Assembly: GCA_040386595.1 (NCBI GenBank)
Contig: JAZKFE010000129.1
Span: forward strand, 1-9,188
Direction of reading: 5' to 3'
DNA: 9,188 bases
From: JAKFVC01 sp040386595
GTDB lineage: Bacteria > Planctomycetota > Planctomycetia > Planctomycetales > Planctomycetaceae
The notes beneath the pieces are model-generated. The model ran no database searches. It saw only the letters and a program-made list of their open reading frames with translations, and was not told where the DNA came from. Positions 1 to 7,498 of the stretch are shown here, one piece after another. The stretch's first letter is position 1. The number at the start of each line of letters is the position of its first letter. The translations under genes and the position numbers were made by a program.

Positions 1-15
1 ACTTTGCGGTTCGGC

Positions 16-281
16 AGGAGCCTCACCCTCCCAAGGATTCGAATCAGCAAGAATTCAAGACCTTTCGAGAATCGGCGTTCACCAATCCTGCTTTGCCGCA
101 CTCCAGATTTTGGGCGGAGACTCTCGAATCTTCCCGCTGGTTTCGCTTGCAGCTTGCTATGGACTGGTCTCTGGCTTACCCTCCTGGTGAGAGATTTAGT
201 CCGACTTCATTCGAAGCCGTTCGGGTTTTACTTCAGGCGACTTCTGGCTTGACGATATGACTCCCGATCGGCCCCGCGTTT
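16..281 (+). repeat. Diverged direct repeat, copy A (upstream of the channel gene)
   Basis: Bases 1-302 contain no convincing gene. Most of the stretch is similar to 3781-4070 as a set of collinear blocks. These are 16-37 vs 3781-3802 (19 of 22 bases), 161-172 vs 3948-3959 (12 of 12, GGACTGGTCTCT), GCCGTT at 216 vs 4006, TTCAGGCG at 232 vs 4021, GATATG at 254 vs 4041, and 269-281 vs 4058-4070 (10 of 13). Between blocks the match is poor and needs indels. The order and near-constant spacing of the blocks make chance unlikely. A small hairpin lies at 8-22 (GGTTC/GAGCC, one G-T pair). The nature of the element is unknown; it could be an old mobile or intergenic repeat, or a duplicated regulatory leader. 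Confidence 0.5.
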
Positions 282-291
282 AGCTCGTAGC

Positions 292-296
292 GAAGG
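292..296 (+). promoter_or_regulatory. Ribosome binding site of the channel gene
   Basis: GAAGG lies 6 bases before the ATG at 303. It is the only clear Shine-Dalgarno-like sequence before any of the plus-strand genes here, and it supports the chosen start together with the signal peptide that begins there. Confidence 0.5.
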
Positions 297-302
297 TTAC
301 GG

Positions 303-3300
303 ATGTTTCAATTACGTTTTTTATTGTTGATCGTGTTCTGCGCGATGGGGCAGGGACTGCCTGCGCTGGCGCAGACTCCTGTGACGCGGTCGGCCGTCAT
401 GCCGACGACTGACGCACCTGTCGAAGAATTGAGCCCAGATTCCATCCAGGCGCGATTGAAGAAGCTCGACGACGTCAAGAATGTCGACGAAACGGTTCGC
501 ACCGGATTGATTGAGACTTATAAAAAAGTCTTGTTGCAATTGAAGACTGCGGACGATCTCGCTGCGAAGACTGCCGCGATTAACAACGCTATCACGGATG
601 CTCCGGAACAACTTCGATTGCTGAAGGCGGAACTGTCGGGCCCTGTCATGACGGTGGCTCCGCAGATTCCGCCGGAGATGACGCTGCCGCAGATGCAGCT
701 TTCGCTGTCTCAGGCTGAGAGCCGACTGACTGAGTTGCAGAAAAAACTGGTGGAATTGCAAGGTGAGCCCAATCGTCGCGCGGATCGCCGGGTTGAGGTT
801 CCCAAGTTGCAGGACCAGGGGCGCCAGCAGCTACAGGAAGTGACCGCGCAGGCTGCCGTGAAACCGTTGCCCGACGAGGCCACCGAGGTGACTCAGGCCA
901 ACCGGTTGTTATTGGAGGCGAGAAAACGGGCACTCACACAGGAATTGCTTTATTACGAGGCAGAACTGCGGGGCTACGAGGCCCTGGGGGAGCTACTCAC
1001 CGCCCGCCGAGATCAAACGGTGATCCAGACGGCCCAAGCCGAACAGGCTGTGAAAGCCTGGCAGGCGGCGGTGAACGATCGGCGGCGTGTGGAGTCGGAA
1101 CAACAGGCACGCGACGCCCGGAAGGCCACGCTGTTGGCGAATCCGGCAATTAAGCGACTGACTCAAGACAGTGCTACACTGACGAGCGAACGCCAGGCAC
1201 TCGCAGAGAATATTGAGCGAGTGACTCGGGAATCGGATGCTCGTGAAAAGAAACTGCTGGATCTGGACACGCAGTTTGCCAAGGTTTTGGACCGCGTGAA
1301 ACGAGTGGGACTGACCGAGGCGATCGGTCTGCTGTTACGGAAGCAGCGCGAAGATCTGCCGCATGTGAATGAGCACAAACGCGATATCGAATTGCGGCAG
1401 GCAGAGATTTCTAAGGCTAATCTGCAATTGGTCGAACTGGAGGATCAGCGTGCGACGCTGGCCGATATTGATTCCCAGGCGAAGCTCATCCTGCAGGCCG
1501 TTCTTCAGTCCAATCCGAATCTCGATGCGAAATTGATTGAAGAAGATCTCCGGCAAGCGTTGCTAGTCAAACGGGGGTATCTTGATTCGTTAATTACTGA
1601 CACCAACAGTTATCTCGACAAATTGGTTGAGCTGGATACGCGCGACCGGCAGTTGATTGCCAAGTNNNNNNNNNNATTTCAGCAGCGAGCACATTCTGTG
1701 GATTCGCAGTACCGACCTGCCGCAGCCATCTGATTGGCGTCAGTTGTTGGCTGCGCTGAGATGGCTCACCAATGTCGATTCGTGGAGGGCGGTGGGCGCC
1801 GCGTTGCTGACCGATTTCAAGACGACTCCCAGTTTCTACTTGCTGACGTTCCTGCCGTTGCTTGTGCTGTTTGGCGGCCGGCTTCGCTGGTATCGGCGGT
1901 TGACCGAGTTGGGAATTGATGCGTCTAAAGGCCGTTCCGCCAGCTTCAATCCCACGGGGCTTGCTTTGCTGGTGACTGCGTTGTTGTCCGCTGCGTGGCC
2001 TGTTGTGGTTTGGCTGGTCGGTTTTCGCCTGTCCCGAGTGAGTGCGGGGAATGAGTTTGTCGAAGCGACCGGCCAAGCTCTGCGGGGGTTGGCGCCGTTG
2101 CTGCTGACTCTAGAAGTGCTACGAATTACCAGCCGCAGCAAAGGGCTGGCCGAATCTCATTTCAACTGGCCTTCGGCGGTCATTCAAAAAATTCGTCGTA
2201 GCATGCGATGGTTGATTGTGTTGGGACTGCCCGCGGCATTTATCGTGCTGTTGACGGAAGCGCAATCGAATGAAGCGGTGAAATATACTTTGGGCCGCCT
2301 GGCGTTTGTGTTGTNNNNNNNNNNGTCGCAAGGCCTGTTGGCTGTCGTGGTTTATCAGATCTGGCTGGCGGCACCAGGGGGTGTCGACGTCTGGTGGTCG
2401 CGGCATCGGGGATATCTGCAGCTGGCCTCGGTCGGAGTGTATATTGCTTTGGCTGGTTTGGCGATCGCCGGTTATTCCTATACGGCGGTGCAATTTGAAG
2501 AGCGGCTCTTCTCGTCCGTCTGGTTGGGCTTAGTTCTGCTCATGGTGCAGGCTTCGACGATCCGCTGGTTGTTGCTGGCCTATCGCGAACTGGCAATTCG
2601 ACGCTTGCGCGAGCGGCGAGCGGCTGAAGTCGCGGTGGCCAGCGGCAGCACGGTTCCCAGTGAAGTCACACCCCCAGAACCGCTGGTTCGGTTGTCGGAT
2701 ATCGACGTGCAGACGCGTAATATTTTGCGCATGGTGCTGGTCGCTTCGTTGTTTGTCGGGCTGCTGTTGATCTGGGGCGAAATTTTACCGGCGCTGAAGA
2801 TCTTTCGTCGGGTAGAGCTGTGGCCGCGTCCGTTCACGATTTTGGATACTTTCGGCCCTGCCCTGGTCGCTCCGGGAACATTGACGCTGGCCGACGGCAG
2901 TCTGGCCGTGATCATTGCTGGCTTGGCGTTTGCCTCTGCTAGAAACATTCCTGGTCTACTGGAAGTGACTGTGCTGCGACGCCTGACACTGGATCCCGGC
3001 GAACGTTTCGCGGTGACCACTGTCTGCCGCTATCTGATTTCGATCGTGGGGATTTTTGCGTTTTTTGGCCAGCTGGGGATCAGTTGGTCTCAGGTGCAGT
3101 GGCTGGTCGCCGGTATGAGCCTGGGGCTGGGGTTCGGCTTGCAGGAAATTTTTGCTAATTTCGTATCTGGACTGGTGCTGTTGTTTGAACGCCCCATCCG
3201 TATTGGCGATACCGTGACGGTGGGCGACATCACAGGCAAAGTATCGCGGATCCGAATTCGCGCGACGACCATTACCGATTGGGACCTGAGGGAATTGGTC

Positions 3301-3717
3301 ATTCCGAACAAAGAGTTCATCACCGGCAAAGTCATGAACTGGACATTATCCGATACGGTTTCGCGCATGACGATTCAAATCGGTCTGGGGCCAGAGACCG
3401 ACCCGGAGGTGGCTCGTCAGTTGTTGCTGCAGGTCGCACAGGCCCAGCCGTTGGTGTTGAAAGACCCGCCTCCGCATGCGCTGTTTGATGAGTTCGGTGA
3501 GAGCTCGTTGAATTTTACCTTGCGGGTCTACATGGCCAGCCGCGACGTGTATGTCGATCTCCGGCATGGCCTCAATACGGCCCTAAAGGCAGCCTTCCGT
3601 AACGCAAAGATCGTGACCGGCTCGCCGCAGCTCGATCTGAATCTCCGCTCGATTCCCGAAGCGGTCTTGCGGCAGCTGCAGTCGCGGCAAAATGACGCCG
3701 ATACGGGAAAATCTTAG
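303..3717 (+). CDS. MscS-family mechanosensitive channel, MscK/MscM-like, interrupted by assembly gaps
   Basis: Predicted inner-membrane tension-gated channel that releases solutes on hypo-osmotic shock. About 1,137 residues are implied, close to E. coli MscK (about 1,120). Residues 1-24 form a signal peptide (hydrophobic core, ALA before QTP). Residues about 30-450 are a long charged, Gln- and Leu-rich helical periplasmic region, as in the MscS_porin domain. After the gap at 1666 comes the LWIRSTD stretch found before the membrane domain of this family, then about eleven hydrophobic segments. The MscS core is at 3100-3400: a Gly/Ala-rich pore helix (GLGFGLQEIFANFVSGL), then FERPIRIGDTV and VIPNKEFI. 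The C-terminal cytoplasmic domain ends at TAG 3715-3717. The front half reads in one frame and the rest in another. The switch falls exactly at the first N run, so I read this as one gene with a mis-sized gap, not a true frameshift. A signal peptide and GAAGG at 292 support the start. Family assignment is firm; MscK versus MscM is not decided. Confidence 0.93.
1666..1675. other. Assembly gap 1 (10 N), frame-breaking
   Basis: Ten Ns lie inside the channel gene. The upstream frame ends in ...QLIAK and the family-like downstream frame resumes as FSSEHILWIRS, one frame over. Reading in the upstream frame past the gap gives a short unrelated tail and a stop at 1731-1733. Frame continuity requires a true gap length divisible by three (zero included), so the ten Ns are a placeholder. 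Confidence 0.95.
2315..2324. other. Assembly gap 2 (10 N), frame-preserving
   Basis: Ten Ns lie in the membrane domain of the channel gene. The reading frame is the same on both sides (GRLAFVL before, SQGLLAVVVY after). The gap falls within one hydrophobic segment, so only a few residues need be missing. Confidence 0.95.
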
Positions 3718-3720
3718 AGC

Positions 3721-3766
3721 GAGCAGAGATGTCATTGATTCGGACATCGCGATGTCGGCCCTGCTC
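3721..3766 (+). terminator. Dyad-rich segment after the channel gene, possible terminator
   Basis: GAGCAG at 3721-3726 can pair with CTGCTC at 3761-3766. Inside, GATGTC occurs twice (3728-3733 and 3751-3756) around GACATC (3743-3748), which can pair with either copy. It starts three bases after the stop codon, which suits a 3' end structure. No T tract follows, so it is not a canonical intrinsic terminator. Confidence 0.3.
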
Positions 3767-3780
3767 TTGAGAGACAATGC

Positions 3781-4070
3781 CAGGGGCCTAACCCTCCCAA
3801 AGCTGAGAAGTTTTCGCCGCTCAAGTGGTCGCAACGTCTTTGCCAGCCTTTTCTGATAAGCATCGAACTCCTGGCGAGATTTGGTGCCTTCACTTCGAAC
3901 AAGGCGTGCTGCAGATCTATGCAAACGTGCTGGCGACCTCCGCGCTAGGACTGGTCTCTACCAGAGATTCGTACTCTGCGAGAACTCGTTTGGCATGGGA
4001 AAACAGCCGTTTTCTGACTGTTCAGGCGCGTGTATGTCCAGATATGGAAAAACCTTACGGCACACCGTTT
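3781..4070 (+). repeat. Diverged direct repeat, copy B (downstream of the channel gene)
   Basis: This is the second copy of the element at 16-281, about 290 versus 266 bases long, with the same block order and similar spacing. It lies in the gene-free stretch 3718-4296. It carries two overlapping hairpins that cannot form together: CTGGT/ACCAG at 3951-3964 (4-base loop) and CAGAG/CTCTG at 3962-3978 (7-base loop). Open frames across it resemble no family I recognise and overlap one another, so I do not call a gene. Bases 4071-4270 show nothing else I can support. Confidence 0.5.
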
Positions 4071-4271
4071 GCGTTTTATATCAACTATTTGGCACGTGTC
4101 TGGTTGCCTGGTGATGTTGAGTGGTCAGCAATTCGAATTGCATCGCCGGCACAACAGGGCCAGCCGTCCGTGCGATGGGCCCACCATCTCAGGCTTTGAG
4201 TTCCGCGATGCAGCACTTTTGCTGGCGGAACGATCGCTTGAAGTCAGGTTTTGTACTCAAATTTCTTTCAG

Positions 4272-4296
4272 GTCTCTTGCACGAAACTGGATTCCA
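4272..4296 (+). promoter_or_regulatory. Conserved leader directly before the first DUF1559 start
   Basis: The 25 bases before the ATG match those before the paralogue at 6357. The shared pattern is GTCT-Y-TTGCACGAAA, an optional C, then TGGATTCC, differing at a few bases and one indel. There is no GGAG- or AGGA-type ribosome binding site in it. It may be a duplication remnant or a translation signal. Confidence 0.5.
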
Positions 4297-5256
4297 ATGC
4301 CACGTCCGACACCAGGAATACGCCCTCGAGTGGGTTTTACTTTGATCGAACTGCTGGTCGTGATTGCGATCATCGCGGTCTTGATCGCGCTGCTCTTGCC
4401 CGCCGTGCAGCAGGCTCGTGAGGCGGCTCGCCGCTCGCAATGCAAGAACAATATGAAGCAGTTGGGACTAGCGATGCACAACTATCACGACACCATGAAT
4501 ACGTTGCCCCCGGGGCATCTCGGTCGTTGCACCACTCCGATGCTGAATGCTACGGCGCTGACGATGTTGCTGCCGTACATCGATCAAGCCCCGTTGTACA
4601 ATATGTACAATTCAAGGGGCTCGGCTTCGACCTATACCGGTGCGGGGGGCACTCCGACAGATGATCCGACGACGAATGGCAATGCCGCGGTGGTGAAGAC
4701 CAAGATCGCGGTCTTTCTGTGTCCGTCAGATCCTGGAGCGGAATTCATTCCTGACCCGACGGGAGCCTATGGAATTTCTGCAACGAATACCGGCACCGGA
4801 GGTGCCAAGACGAACTATGACGTGATCTCCACCTCGGCTCTGGATCGATGCGATAACCCGACCTGGCCCGCGACGGACCTGACTCGAAAATGCATGTTTG
4901 GAGATAATAGCAACTGTAATTTCCGAGATGTGACTGACGGTACTAGCAACACCATGATGATGGGTGAGACGTTGCGAACTGTGCTAAACGGTGGGAACAA
5001 TGCGTGGGGCTATCGAGGTTGGGTGATGGTCGGACTGAACCTGGTGGACTTCCCGATTAATCAATGGAGCTTCTACATCTATCCGTCAGTTCCAGGCCGG
5101 TTGGGGAGCTGGAGTTTCTCTGGCAGTCAACACGTCGGTGGGGCTCATTTCCTGTTTGGCGACGGGGCTGTTCGCTTCGTGAGCGAGAACGTCAATTCCA
5201 CAATGCGAGCCCGGTATGCCACCATGGGTGATGGTCAAGTTGTCGATGGCTTCTAA
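4297..5256 (+). CDS. DUF1559 domain protein with prepilin-type N-terminus, copy 1
   Basis: Protein of 319 residues. Residues 1-13 are a short basic leader ending in RVG. Then FTLIELL starts a hydrophobic helix, so a prepilin peptidase would cut between Gly13 and Phe14, with the typical Glu at +5 (Glu18). The helix runs to about residue 35 and is followed by QQAREAARRSQCKNNMKQLG, typical of this family. A CPSD motif follows mid-protein. The C-terminus has His279, nine residues, then Asp289-Gly290: the H-X9-DG motif of prepilin-processing-associated proteins. The product is probably anchored in the inner membrane or built into a pseudopilus; its function is unknown. The frame is open upstream to 4030, but that extension is not conserved and would bury the prepilin motif, so I chose 4297. 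The paralogue starts at the equivalent residue. A lipoprotein gene follows 202 bases downstream. Confidence 0.93.
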   Translation: MPRPTPGIRPRVGFTLIELLVVIAIIAVLIALLLPAVQQAREAARRSQCKNNMKQLGLAMHNYHDTMNTLPPGHLGRCTTPMLNATALTMLLPYIDQAPLYNMYNSRGSASTYTGAGGTPTDDPTTNGNAAVVKTKIAVFLCPSDPGAEFIPDPTGAYGISATNTGTGGAKTNYDVISTSALDRCDNPTWPATDLTRKCMFGDNSNCNFRDVTDGTSNTMMMGETLRTVLNGGNNAWGYRGWVMVGLNLVDFPINQWSFYIYPSVPGRLGSWSFSGSQHVGGAHFLFGDGAVRFVSENVNSTMRARYATMGDGQVVDGF

Positions 5257-5458
5257 GAAGCGTTAACAACCCTGTGCCGCACTTTAGAACCCGTTCAAAT
5301 CGGACGCTGCGGTTTAGACAATGCCACACCGGTCTTGTCAGCGGTTTTCAATGGGTGTCTGCAGCCGCGGTGGTGTTCTTCGCTTCCAGGCGTACCGACC
5401 ATGAGCCATCAGCAAGATGCGGATTGTCGGGCGCCGTCTCTAAGATGAAACTGTGAAA

Positions 5459-5908
5459 ATGTTACGAGCCTGGGTGAGTATTGGGATCTTGGCAGGAATG
5501 ATTGGATGTGGGGGAGCTGACGCTTCAAAAGCTCTACCCAAGACGGTTCCGGCGACAGGTGTCGTAACGCTCGACGGAAATCCGCTGTCCAATGCCACAT
5601 TGACATTTATTCCGGTCGGTGCCACACAAGGAATCGAATGCTTCGGGGCGACTGGTGAAAAAGGCGAGTTTAAGATGAAGCAACTTCGCGGGCAGGATGG
5701 TGCGCCACCAGGAGAGTATAAAGTCGTGATCAGCCGCTATGTCAAATCGGACGGTAAACCGATTGTTCTGGGGGGGGACCAACTTCCCGCGAATGTCGGC
5801 GCGTCTGAATCATTGCCGGCCCGTTATAGTGCACCACAAGCTTCGAAGTTATCCGCGGTCGTGCCTCCTACCGGCGGTGAATTCAAATTTGATTTGAAGA
5901 GCCGCTAG
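5459..5908 (+). CDS. Small lipoprotein with carboxypeptidase-regulatory-like (beta-sandwich) fold, copy 1
   Basis: Protein of 149 residues. Residues 1-16 are a signal peptide ending in GMIG, with a lipobox Cys17 followed by GG, so it should be lipidated and held in a membrane. The mature part reads like a small transthyretin or carboxypeptidase-regulatory-like domain: GVVTLDGNPLSNATLTFIP near the front, then GEKGEFKMKQLRG, then APPGEYKVVISRY, and a last strand GEFKFDLKSR. Such small lipoproteins commonly sit beside DUF1559 genes in planctomycetes; their role is unknown. A GTG at 5453 would add two residues. I prefer ATG 5459 because it aligns with the paralogue (MLRAW versus MLRVW) and gives the same length, 149. 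About 70% of mature residues are identical to copy 2 by hand count. No clear ribosome binding site is seen. Confidence 0.85.
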   Translation: MLRAWVSIGILAGMIGCGGADASKALPKTVPATGVVTLDGNPLSNATLTFIPVGATQGIECFGATGEKGEFKMKQLRGQDGAPPGEYKVVISRYVKSDGKPIVLGGDQLPANVGASESLPARYSAPQASKLSAVVPPTGGEFKFDLKSR

Positions 5909-6036
5909 GCGAACTGCAAGCAATTCTGTCGAGCGCGCCTTCTATTCCTTTTTAAGGACGCATTCGAGTGCCAGTTCGTCAAACCTGCCTGATGAGTGAG
6001 CATCCCTCATAAAATTAAGAACGGGTATTTGTCAGG

Positions 6037-6083
6037 TACGGAAATAGCGTTGGGGTTTAACACCCGCCAACGCTATTTCCGTA
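6037..6083. repeat. Perfect 17-bp inverted repeat (hairpin)
   Basis: TACGGAAATAGCGTTGG at 6037-6053 is repeated exactly in inverse at 6067-6083 with a 13-base loop, in which GGT/ACC could pair further. No T tract follows on either strand, so it is not a standard intrinsic terminator. It may end transcription of the first cassette in another way, stabilise an RNA end, or bind a protein as DNA. Confidence 0.85.
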
Positions 6084-6196
6084 AATGCTCGAGAAAAACG
6101 CCAAGTTCAGCGAGCAGAGTCGTGGTCAATGCACGGAATTATGGCATTTTTTCCTGATCGTTTTGCGTTCGTAGCCTGTTTTTTACGCATCCGAGG

Positions 6197-6236
6197 TTGA
6201 TGTTTGCCGCCAATTTGATTTACACTGCTGAATCAA
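6197..6236 (+). promoter_or_regulatory. Weak promoter candidate with overlapping dyad, second cassette
   Basis: TTGATG (6197-6202) and TACACT (6221-6226), 18 bases apart, weakly fit a sigma-70 -35 and -10 pair. TTGATT at 6215-6220 and AATCAA at 6231-6236 form a 6-bp dyad that would straddle the -10, as an operator could. The match is poor enough to be chance. Confidence 0.2.
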
Positions 6237-6330
6237 CATGTCGATATAGTCTAATGTATTGTTGCGTCCAGTTCTGGACCACTTTAAATTCCGCCGCGAA
6301 GTAAATTCCCACATTTTTGTTTCCGTTCTT

Positions 6331-6356
6331 AAGTCTTTTGCACGAAATGGATTCCC
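6331..6356 (+). promoter_or_regulatory. Conserved leader directly before the second DUF1559 start
   Basis: Counterpart of 4272-4296: AAGTCTTTTGCACGAAA then TGGATTCCC reaches the ATG. An out-of-frame ATG at 6347 lies within it; this copy lacks the C present in copy 1 at that point. No Shine-Dalgarno sequence is seen. Confidence 0.5.
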
Positions 6357-7337
6357 ATGTCACGCGCGAAGTCTGAAATGCGTCCCCGAGTCGGTTTTAC
6401 CTTGATCGAATTGTTGGTGGTGATTGCGATCATCGCCGTGCTGATTGCGCTGTTGTTGCCTGCCGTGCAGCAGGCTCGCGAGGCGGCTCGCCGCTCGCAA
6501 TGCAAAAACAACATGAAGCAACTCGGACTGGCGATGCACAATTATCACGACACGATGAATGTTTTGCCTCCCGGCCTATTGGCACGTGGTGCACCGCCAC
6601 CGGCTGTCTCACCAATCATGCTGAATGCGACGCCTCACACCATGCTGTTGCCGTACCTGGATCAGGCGCCTCTGTATAACAAGTATAATTCGGGCGCGTC
6701 GGCCACGACATTTGCCAGCATTGCCGGAGGGGTTGCTATAGGCGATCCGGTGGCGAATGGCAACGCGGCTGTGGTTAAGACCAAGCTCGCAGTTTTCATG
6801 TGCCCCACCGACAATGGTAAAGAATTTATGGATGTTGCAACATCGAACTACGGAATCTCCGCAACAAACACCGGCACAGGAGGGGCTATGACAAATTACG
6901 ACGTCATGGTGTATATGCCCGGAAATTATCAGGTCTATCAGGTTTGGTCCTCATTGGGGCCGACTCAGAAGTGTATGTTTGGTGACGACAGCAAGTGCAA
7001 TATTCGCGACGTCACCGATGGCACTAGTAACACCATGATGATGGGGGAAACTCTGCGGAATGTTCTCAATGGTAAAGGGAACACTTGGGGGTACCGAGGT
7101 TGGGTGATGCAAGGGATCGACGTCATTACTTCTCCGCTGAATAATTGGAGTTATACCACCTATCCCCTCATCCCCGGCAGATTGGGCAGTTGGAGCCGAG
7201 GCGGAAGCATGCATGTCGGCGGGGCTCACTTCTTATTCGGTGATGGGGCGATTCGCTTTATCAGCGAGAATGTCGATTCCACAATGCGCGCGAGATATGC
7301 GACCATCAGTGACGGCCAAGTGGTCGATGGATTCTAA
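6357..7337 (+). CDS. DUF1559 domain protein with prepilin-type N-terminus, copy 2
   Basis: Protein of 326 residues, paralogue of the product of 4297-5256. The prepilin cleavage site is again Gly13-Phe14 with Glu18 at +5. From residue 14 onward 54 residues are identical in the two proteins, through the helix and the region ending HNYHDTMN. The middle diverges and has small indels (LPPG-LLARGAPPPAVSP here, a shorter LPPGHLGRC there). The CPTD motif and an NTGTGGA stretch are shared. H-X9-DG is at His286 and Asp296-Gly297, and the C-termini both end DGQVVDGF. Fixed ends around a variable middle suggest common processing or assembly with different surface-exposed parts. The role is unknown. No Shine-Dalgarno sequence precedes ATG 6357; the prepilin motif and paralogue fix the start. 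Confidence 0.94.
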   Translation: MSRAKSEMRPRVGFTLIELLVVIAIIAVLIALLLPAVQQAREAARRSQCKNNMKQLGLAMHNYHDTMNVLPPGLLARGAPPPAVSPIMLNATPHTMLLPYLDQAPLYNKYNSGASATTFASIAGGVAIGDPVANGNAAVVKTKLAVFMCPTDNGKEFMDVATSNYGISATNTGTGGAMTNYDVMVYMPGNYQVYQVWSSLGPTQKCMFGDDSKCNIRDVTDGTSNTMMMGETLRNVLNGKGNTWGYRGWVMQGIDVITSPLNNWSYTTYPLIPGRLGSWSRGGSMHVGGAHFLFGDGAIRFISENVDSTMRARYATISDGQVVDGF

Positions 7338-7365
7338 GTTCGTGCACAGCGGTATTAATTCTGTC

Positions 7366-7387
7366 GGACGGGTGCCCTTATCCGTCC
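7366..7387 (+). other. Small GC-rich hairpin between DUF1559 and lipoprotein genes, copy 2
   Basis: GGACGG (7366-7371) pairs perfectly with CCGTCC (7382-7387) over a 10-base loop, 28 bases after the DUF1559 stop. TCCGT (7381-7385) could instead pair with ACGGA further downstream. No T tract follows. It could be an RNA stabiliser or attenuator between the two genes, or chance. Confidence 0.3.
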
Positions 7388-7498
7388 TGAATTCCGAATT
7401 TCATGCCACGGACAGGCACGCTCATCGACGACAGGTTGGCAATGGCTCAACGATGATGTATGCCTGCCGCGGGTGTCGCAATCTAGAAACTAATCACT

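Larger units (their letters stand above)
4272..5908 (+). repeat. Tandem cassette, copy 1 (leader, DUF1559 gene, lipoprotein gene)
   Basis: First copy of a two-gene unit repeated at 6331-7948. The DUF1559 starts are 2,060 bases apart and the lipoprotein starts 2,040. Gene order and orientation are the same, the start contexts match, and both protein pairs are clearly paralogous. The gene-to-gene spacer is 202 bases here and 161 in copy 2, and is largely diverged. Confidence 0.85.
5909..6330. other. Intergenic spacer between the two cassettes
   Basis: No gene is supported here. The stretch holds a perfect 17-bp inverted repeat (6037-6083), a TTGATT-N10-AATCAA dyad (6215-6236) and several T runs (around 5949, 6146 and 6179). 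It is more AT-rich than the genes around it and is the probable site of the promoter for the second cassette. Confidence 0.5.

Noticed and set aside
16..48. tRNA-Gly-like fragment (GAGCCTCACCCTCCCAAGG then TTCGAATC)
   Set aside because: It resembles an anticodon arm and T loop, but the anticodon stem does not pair, the arms are too close together, and no acceptor stem exists.
4..252. 82-residue open frame at the left edge
   Set aside because: Arg- and Leu-rich, no recognisable domain, no ribosome binding site, and it lies within the diverged repeat whose second copy does not keep the frame.
4089..4112. Sigma-54-like promoter (TGGCACG followed by TTGCC)
   Set aside because: The GG and GC elements are 13 bases apart and the consensus requires 10.
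3825..4199. 124-residue open frame in the spacer before the first DUF1559 gene
   Set aside because: No family resemblance, overlaps two other open frames, and covers the repeat. Nothing supports coding.
4030..4296. N-terminal extension of the first DUF1559 gene to an upstream ATG at 4030
   Set aside because: It would place about 89 unrelated residues before the prepilin leader, and the paralogue has no such extension.
5453..5458. GTG start two codons upstream of the first lipoprotein
   Set aside because: The paralogue aligns with ATG 5459 and has the same length from there. Only a two-residue difference.
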